A stretch of DNA of 64,000 nt from Hymenopellis radicata (Eukaryota; Basidiomycota; Agaricomycetes; Agaricales; Physalacriaceae). The DNA lies in assembly GCA_015501595.1 (NCBI GenBank), contig JADNRX010000123.1, positions 1-64,000 on the forward strand, written 5' to 3'. The notes under the pieces were generated by a model. It saw only the letters and a list, made by a program, of their open reading frames with translations. It was not told where the DNA came from and did no database searches. This document shows positions 58,118 to 64,000 of the stretch, piece after piece. A program made the translations under genes and the position numbers. Numbering within the stretch: position 1 is the first letter of the stretch; each line of letters opens with the position of its first letter.

Positions 58118-58949
58118 TCATATTCCCACAACAGTCTTGAATGCTTCATAACAGCTCAGAATCTGGCGTCTACTATCCAAAGGCATCATCCCCCCGCACC
58201 GGTTGGGCCGCGGCACAGGTGGCCGACAAAATGTCACAGTGGTGATGTCTAGAGGATATGTGCCATGTCGAATATGAGTTGTCAAGGTCTCAGTGATAGG
58301 AATTTTGAAGAAGGTCGGTGATGTGCCGACCAGAATGATTCCGGGCATGATCTAAGGAAGAATAAGATTGCGATCAAACACAAAATTCGACGCGACTAAC
58401 CTTTGCCGACAACGGATCTAGTCCCTCTACCATCCTATTCACGTTATTCTCTGTAAACGCAGCTACAGCCGCGGCGACAAGTTGCGCTTGTGCAATGATG
58501 GACCCTCGAATGCGCTTGTCCTCCCGAAGAAGGAGGCGGATCTCGTTCTCAGGAGGACGATCCATGATGCAGACATGAGTCTTGGCGCGCATACGTTTGC
58601 CACACATGAGGAAATAGTGGTCCAGCCGTCTGCGTGCCACCCGGTCGCGGTAAGCATAGCCTAGGACGTTGAAAAGTTCGACAGCAAAGTCAGGAACACC
58701 GGTATGAATCACGGCGAGATCGAGTAACCTGAGCAGGTGTGCATGATGGTCTTGAACCATATCGCGAGCGTCGCGTACGTTGAGTAGCTCTGGATCAACC
58801 GCTGGCTCTGGTAACTGCTGCACGCCGAAGAACGTGAGGGCACTCTGTTGCTCAAGGTGGATGTTGTACGACTCGAGGTCGTTCAAAGTCCAATGGCTGC
58901 CAGGCTTGGCGACGTAGTGACTGAATCGACGCTGCGCGTTGAGAATCAT
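58118..58949 (-). CDS. Chimera family copy C: nuclease-like domain without in-frame presequence
   Basis: Exons 58949-58401 and 58351-58118 join in frame into 260 residues starting MILNAQRRFSHYVAKPG. Domain as in copies A and B: HWTLNDLESYNIHL, FNVLGYA, HYFLMCGKRMRA, HVCIMD...IRLLLREDK, AQLVAAAVAAFTENN, MPGIILVGTSPTFFKI, GGMMPLDSRRQIL, ending AFKTVVGI. The domain is complete, with a small deletion between PRPNRC and GGMM. Upstream the presequence exons exist (58950-59170), but a 13-bp deletion in exon 2 breaks their link, so translation would begin at 58949 without targeting signal, or the gene is dying. Confidence 0.65.
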
Positions 58950-59170
58950 GATGTCGATTGGCCTGCCGACCGGATCAGCCTGAGCACTGCATGTGGGGAA
59001 ACCTCGCTCACCGTTTGGCCTGCAATGGGCTAGTACACAGTTCAGTCAAATTGCGGTCAGTTTTGTTGAAGGAGCTCACCAAGCCTTGGAGCAAATACTG
59101 TCCGTCTAAGCGCGGGGCTCATGCCAATTCGTAGGGTGATCATGGTGGTCGAGCAACAACGCTAAGTCAT
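58950..59170 (-). pseudogene. SDHC presequence exons and promoter, out of frame
   Basis: Exon 1 (MITLRIGMSPALRRTVF, ATG at about 59142) is intact and followed by a GTGAGC intron. Exon 2 is CCCATTGCAGGCCAAACG, 18 nt where the parent has 31. The deletion removes 13 bp and changes phase, so no splicing choice I can find joins it to copy C without a stop. Confidence 0.65.
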
Positions 59171-59439
59171 ACACAATCGTGTCGGAGGATGGGAGTTTGG
59201 GAAGAGAGAGACAGCGGTCGGATATTTCTATTTACGGACATAGGCACCGAATAATACGAGAGACTCGTTCCTTTCCTTGGCTTGCCTTGCGCTCGTTACG
59301 GGCGCGAAGAACGAGCGCCCTAACTAGCGGTCCAGCATGCAAAGAGTCGTTATTGAGTCCAATGAATCTGAATCACATGAGAAACGCTCTCTGTCACATG
59401 ACCGCTCCTGGATTTCTGGAGAATGACCCAAGAATGCAT
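59171..59439. other. Flanking duplicated sequence
   Basis: It contains the TCACATGAGAAACGCTCTCT block also found at 54966-54990; otherwise non-coding. Confidence 0.45.
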
Positions 59440-59830
59440 TCTCGATTCGTGCGACTACGAAAAAAGCGGTCAGGTATGAAGATTCTCCTTTGATACTTGA
59501 GCCTCAGCGTTGGTCGAGCTGACTACCTCGGGTTTTTGCGCTGTCCTCCGGCCCACTGCTGAGTCCGTGCGCAGAGGCCGATGTGGATACCACCGGAAGC
59601 ACAAGGAGGACAGGCCCGGGCGTACAAGGCCTTTGGCGTTTCCGGACATGGTGCGGGCGTTGTGGTCAGGCCAGACGGTTAGATTGTAATGGTCGCGCCT
59701 TTGAGGAAGGCGGATGACCTGACTGACTCTGCAGTCATGAACCTATCGATTGATACGCGGGGAAAACTAGCTGCCGGACTCTGAAGTGGGTGAACGAGCA
59801 AAGCGACTTGATATTATGATACACGTTTAG
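59440..59830 (+). pseudogene. FAD monooxygenase C-terminal fragment 1
   Basis: It aligns with 53405-53815: CGTGCGACTACGAAAAAAGC, AGGCCGATGTGGATAC, GCGTACAAGGCCTTTGGCGT (YKAFGVSGHGAGVVVRPD) and GTCGCGCCTTTGAGGAAGGC. Frame shifts and a TAG after RPDG make it non-functional. Confidence 0.75.
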
Positions 59831-60364
59831 AGCAATGACTTGATGGAATCTATATGGTACAGCAGCAGTTATTTACGAGAGCCCAATATGATAGCTTACC
59901 AAGACACCGTTCTCAGTTGTTTTCAAAACAACTGGATTCCTTACAAGTCTATTATAATCGTCCACGGCGATAAAAGGCAGCGGCTTTGCGCGATTTGCCT
60001 TTGCCCTTGGCTTTCCCTTCAATATGATGTGAATATATGCGCTTCAAAACGAAGAAAGGACGCAGATTTCTTAAGAGGTGGCGGGGCTTCGTCTGAATGA
60101 GATGGCTTTGAAGAAATATCAGGAGAGTCCTTTTTGGAACGCATATACGCACTTCGTCCAGCATAGGTCGACTTTCCAGCCCCGTCCGACTCGATAATCT
60201 CGTCTTGATAAAAAGTCAGAAGACTCGGCCGATTCGATTTGTTCCTTCTTGAGGCTAGCTTCGCGGGTGTAGTCTTGGAGGCGCTGCCAGTTCGTTTCTG
60301 TCGTAGTATTTCTCATGTGGAAGGGTAGCTGGATAAGGGATAGTTGAATGCGATTCCAAAGCGA
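59831..60364 (-). pseudogene. Fragment of an acidic-protein gene, copy 1
   Basis: On the minus strand, EASLKKEQIESAESS and WKVDLCWTKCVYAFQKG correspond to the fuller copy at 61000-61700 (PKKEQIESVESSESS). The plus strand carries the TTTAGAGCAATGACTTGATG unit that recurs at 60585. Decayed. Confidence 0.5.
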
Positions 60365-60620
60365 GACGACTTTGGGGCGACTTCGGTGTCACCGCACACG
60401 GCGCGGTGGTCGTAGTAAGGCCAGGCGGTTAGATTGGAATGGTCGCACCTTTGGACAAGGCGGATGACCTGACGAGTTATTTCTCTGCATTCTTGAGCCT
60501 ATGGGAGAAAAACTAGCAGCCGTGGTCTGAAGAAGTGGGCGAACGAGCAAAGCGACTTGTTATTACCAACACAATGATACAGGTTTAGAGCAATGACTTG
60601 ATGGAATGTATGATACAGCA
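60365..60620 (+). pseudogene. FAD monooxygenase C-terminal fragment 2
   Basis: A second copy of the monooxygenase tail: TTCGGTGTCACCGCACACGG, GCGGTGGTCGTAGTAAGGCC, GTCGCACCTTTGGACAAGGC, TATTTCTCTGCATTC. The segment repeats fragment 1 about 760 bp downstream, including the shared 3' flank, so these two are tandem copies. Confidence 0.75.
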
Positions 60621-61000
60621 GCAGTTATTTACGAAAGTCCAATATGATAACCTACCAAGACGTTGTCAGTTGTTGTTCCCAGAAAAGTGGATTCCTTACA
60701 AGTTTAGAATCGTCCATGGCGAGCAAAGCAGCATTGAAGGTAGTCGGCTGTATCGTGCTGTTGGAGAATGCCATAGACCTGTACCGAATGTCAAGACACG
60801 AACGGCATACAGACCAACAGTAGCATACTTTTTGTGGCGGATTTAGCCCCATCCTATCTGCGCGCTCCCACCTTTCGATCCTTGACATACCGATACAGGG
60901 ACCGTACTCGTATGTCAAGTCGAATTCACGGAGAATCTGGTGTTCGGGCGTCTCGCCTTCGGCATGAACTATACGAGCTGTTAGTGCTAGTAAGCCTGAG
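60621..61000. other. Tandem-unit flank
   Basis: CCAATATGATAACCTACCAAGACG and GGATTCCTTACAAGTTTAGA repeat 59886-59950 (second tandem unit). No gene. Confidence 0.5.
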
Positions 61001-61700
61001 GTATAAGGTACGCACTGGGAAACTCGGTTTCGACGATTTCGTCTTCACTGGCAGCAACCTTTCGAGATTTGCCTTTGTCAGTTCGAAGTCCGGTGATATC
61101 GGAAATAAGAACTACACGGCGCTTTCAGCGCCGTACGCGCGCATCCAAAAAAAAAAAAAAGAGATTTGCCTTTGGCCTTGGCTTTCCCTTGAATATGGGG
61201 TGAATATATGCGCTCCAAGATGAAGAAAGAACGCACCTTTCTTCGGAGGTGGTGGAGCTTCGACTGAATCGTCGGAGTCAATCTCTTCATAGGAGGTAGC
61301 TTTGAGAAATGTCAGAAAAGAGTCGTCCTGCGAACGCATATACGCACTTTGTCCAGGACGGGTCGACTTTCCAGCCTCGTCCGATTCGATAATCTCGACT
61401 TCGTCGTCGTCCGAGGATTCAGAGGACTCGACCGATTCAATTTGTTCCTTCTTGGGGACTCGCTTGATGGTCGCGGGCGACTTGCCCTTGGGGGTTGCTT
61501 TAGAGGCACTGCCAGTGCGTTTCTGATTGGTAAAGCAGAGTGAGAGGGGAGCGCGCCTCGGAGTACATCTGATTTGTGCATCCGTGATCCCGCAGAGAAT
61601 GGATACAGCTCGGGCTGGCGCTGCACTGGCGAAGCAGTCGTCGAAGCGCCAATGGAGGAAGTGATCGAGATCATATTACCTTTTTCGGCCGCAACACTCA
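61001..61700 (-). CDS. Relic or short gene for an acidic Ser/Glu-rich protein
   Basis: The minus strand shows, in part, RTGSASKATPKGKSPATIKR, VPKKEQIESVESSESSDDDE, VEIIESDEAGKSTRPGQSAY, MRSQDDSFLTFL and EEIDSDDSVEAPPPPKKGAF, a basic segment followed by acidic runs, as in nuclear or chromatin-associated proteins. GT-AG borders separate the pieces. A 14-A run at about 61149-61162 interrupts the 3' part. Two shorter relatives lie upstream. Family unknown; whether it is expressed cannot be judged. Confidence 0.4.
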
Positions 61701-62315
61701 AACGTATTCCGAGTCAGGCACACATGTGGCTGCATTTGCAGTACTAAGAGGGGCAGGAAAAATAAGGAAATGCAGGGAATGCATGCGCAGTGTGCCTACT
61801 ACAAAAGTTGGGCCGGTTTCAGAAATTATGGATGCCCTAGAGTGCTCTGTTTTCGTCTTTCTCGTCTTTCCGCTTCTCGACGATCAGACTGTTACATGAT
61901 GTGGTAACAGTCACAGTACTGCCCTCGGAAACTGCCTTGGCCGCAATTATTGTCCTCGTAAAAATTCAGCTCGCGGTGGGAGGGCTATTATACCTTCAGG
62001 TAATATAGAGGGTAGTTTGGGCTTTATTAGCACCCGTAGAGCTAAGTTTGGAAGGATTGTTGACTCTTGTTGACCTCAGAGTTATCTAAAACGGGAACAT
62101 CGTTGTCGATGAATCGGGCAGCAAATTCACACTCCGCTCGTCTGCCTCCTTCGTCCTTACTTCGACTGTTGTTCCCTCCCACCCTTCATAAATAATTGAA
62201 GGCACCTCTCCTCCTCTTCCTTATTCATATTTGTCGCTCTACTGTATTTATAGTCCCCTCCTGCTTTTTCCTCGCTGCCTTTCGCTTTACATCCGTCATC
62301 CACACCCCGCAACCC
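61701..62315. promoter_or_regulatory. Promoter region of the BAH-PHD gene
   Basis: 615 bp without a gene. A pyrimidine-rich stretch lies at 62145-62240 (CTCCCACCC, CTCTCCTCCTCTTCC), then TATTTATAG at 62245, about 70 bp before the start codon. This is a plausible core promoter. Confidence 0.5.
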
Positions 62316-64000
62316 ATGATTTCTCCACATCAAAACGGTACAGAGCCAGAACTCTCCGCTGACGTCCCTGTCTTTCTCAAAAATGGCGAACGCGTCCATG
62401 TGAACGGTGAATTTCTTTTTGTGCACATTCAGCTTCCGTGCCTGAACTCGCTTTCCCAGACCATGTTATATTGCTCTCCGAGCGCGGAGGCTCGCGATGG
62501 CACGCCTTATTCCATTGCGAGGATTATGGAATTTCTTAGGCCACTAGGCAAGAATGACGAGCACTACCAGTTTACTCGCGTGCGACTCGCATGGTACTAC
62601 CGTCCTTCCGACGTGACCGAGCGTGCAGTTGCGGATTCGCGCTTGCTCTTGGCGGGGATGTACACGGAGGTGTGCGACATCAATCAGATACGCGCCCGGT
62701 GCTTTGTTGTCCACAGAGACAAAATCTCTGACCTCGCAGGCTGGAAGAAGCGACCTGACCGCTTTTACTATAACCGGCTATTTGATCCGTACATGAGAAA
62801 GGAGCTGGAGATTCTTCAATCGACCGAAGTTCGGAATCGTGGGTCATTAATTGCGCCGCATATCCCTTGATTGACGTGTCTTGGTTTTTAGTGCCGGATA
62901 ACATTCGGGATACCCTCTGCTCGCGATACGAGTATGTTATCTCGGAAAAGGAAGTTATCCCGGACTTGACCGATAACTTGCGATTATGCGAAACATGTGC
63001 GGAATGGTGTCCGAGGTAGGTTAGGCACGATGTGGCGTTCAATTAATTCACCCTCCCCTAGTTTGGAATCTGTTCAATGTGATCGATGTCAAGCTCTATT
63101 TTCACATGCAATGTGTCAATCCTCCGTTGGCCGCGAAGCCCTCGCGTGGTTACGGATGGACATGCGCACCATGCTCGCGGCGGCACGAGGAGGAGGTCGA
63201 CCGACATCATGTGCGCCACAATACCCCCAACGGCAAACCGGTGACCAGAGCGAATCCACCGGCGACACGCGGCCGAGGAAGACCGCGGAAAGACAAGAAT
63301 CAAACTGAGAACGTGGAAAATATACCAATAAAGTACTTCAAGATGTGGCCGTTCAGATATTTTGGGTAAGGGTTTTGTTGTCTTCTAGTGACCGGGAGCA
63401 TTGCTGAAGTATATTTTCTTGCAGGCAGTACACGATCGCTGAGGATACACTTGGTACGTGTCTTCCCAGTTTTCAAAAACCGTTTCGTTCAGTTTTACTG
63501 ACACCGTATAGATCCCGACGATCTTATTTCGCCCCGTGCCCCCACAAGAGTTGGACCCAAGTTCCAGTCATCAGTACCAGACATCGGCAGTGCTTACCCT
63601 TTAGGTAAGTTCATTCGAAAAAACTGGTCATGTTCTGACTGGGTATCCAGATGAAGAACGCGGTGGTGACGGAACAGTCGAAGTTTTAGGCGCCATCAAC
63701 ATCCTTACTGGCGCAGAAAGTAAGTTACTCCTCATCCTCTATTGACAAGCTCATGATCTGACGCATTTCACTTTAGTCGACGAAAGTGAGTTTGGAGCAT
63801 CACTCAACAACGTTGAGCTAACTTTCTCTAGTGGAATCTTTCAAACGTGATTTGACGGATGATGAGAAGGAGCGCTCATCCGTCGACTGGCTTACGGAAG
63901 TCATTCGTCGATATTCCGATGTCGCACTCAACGCTGGGTCGATGTCTGCAGTTGACATGAAGACCGTGATTCGACAGGAAATGGTACTAATTCTATCATT
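62316..64000 (+). CDS. BAH-PHD chromatin protein (Snt2-like), 3' end outside window
   Basis: A histone-reading protein of the Snt2 / Lid2-complex type. Start MISPHQNGTEPEL. BAH domain at about residues 20-170 (VFLKNGERVHVNGEFLFVH, YSIARIMEFL, RLAWYYRPSD, INQIRARCFVVH). Then a PHD finger: CETCAEWCP, VQCDRC, FHMQC, WTCAPC, followed by an AT-hook-like RGRGRPRKDK. Introns at about 62850-62893, 63013-63060, 63368-63425, 63456-63512, 63606-63651, 63721-63776 and 63786-63830. A 9-nt exon lies at 63777-63785. One extra C at 63090 shifts the frame between CDRC and KLYFHMQC within the PHD finger. Since the rest is clean this may be a sequence error. The gene continues beyond 64000. Confidence 0.78.

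Noticed and set aside
62680..63303. Minus-strand frames opposite the BAH-PHD gene
   Set aside because: Antisense of conserved BAH and PHD sequence.

Overview
The window is nuclear DNA of a filamentous basidiomycete (class Agaricomycetes; a polypore is my guess, not shown by the sequence). Reasons: genes split by 41-60-nt GT-AG introns with CTAAC/CTAAT-like branch sites, an intron-containing nuclear tRNA-Asn, and Agaricomycete-type families (coiled-coil F-box proteins, DUF6534 membrane proteins, wax-synthase-like MBOAT acyltransferases, degenerate kinase-like proteins).

Left part (1-14 kb): the 3' part of a broken CCCH-RRM-RBR ubiquitin-ligase gene, a TA-flanked MITE, a 22-bp minisatellite, a 1.28-kb long-TIR element inside the promoter of the first of two tandem F-box genes, a UBL-WLM (Wss1-like) protease pseudogene, a one-TM protein gene, a tRNA-Val, a second MITE and a third F-box-like gene with one frame break. 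Middle part (14-30 kb): tRNA-Ile, a secreted class-3 lipase, a pseudokinase with an open frame, an active-looking kinase-like gene with several decayed relatives, tRNA-Asn, a RanBP3/Yrb2-type Ran-binding protein, a Ser/Thr kinase with a GC-AG intron and ALG5. At 30-38 kb there are stacked non-autonomous transposons (an element in a kinase relic, a second in the first, a MITE in one arm of the second), another nested pair and a hAT-like MITE with a perfect 8-bp target duplication, around a secreted DUF3237-like gene.

Right part (37-64 kb): a hypothetical nuclear protein, an AlkB-type dioxygenase, DUF6534, MBOAT acyltransferase, a dead P450, a phi-like GST, succinate dehydrogenase subunit C (SDHC) and, divergent from it, a phenol-hydroxylase-type FAD monooxygenase. 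After that comes a segmentally duplicated zone. The first two exons and promoter of SDHC, which encode its mitochondrial presequence, are copied three times and in each case sit in front of the same unrelated domain family, which shows a D...E-x-K pattern like PD-(D/E)XK nucleases. One copy is a clean chimeric gene, one has an in-frame former intron and a clipped C-terminus, and one has lost the presequence frame. Pieces of the FAD monooxygenase and MBOAT genes are scattered between them. The window ends inside a BAH-PHD (Snt2-like) chromatin gene.

Single-base frame breaks occur in several otherwise well-conserved genes. They may reflect real decay, but some may be assembly errors, and only reads or RNA can tell which. 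All functional names rest on motif recognition by eye; no database search was run.
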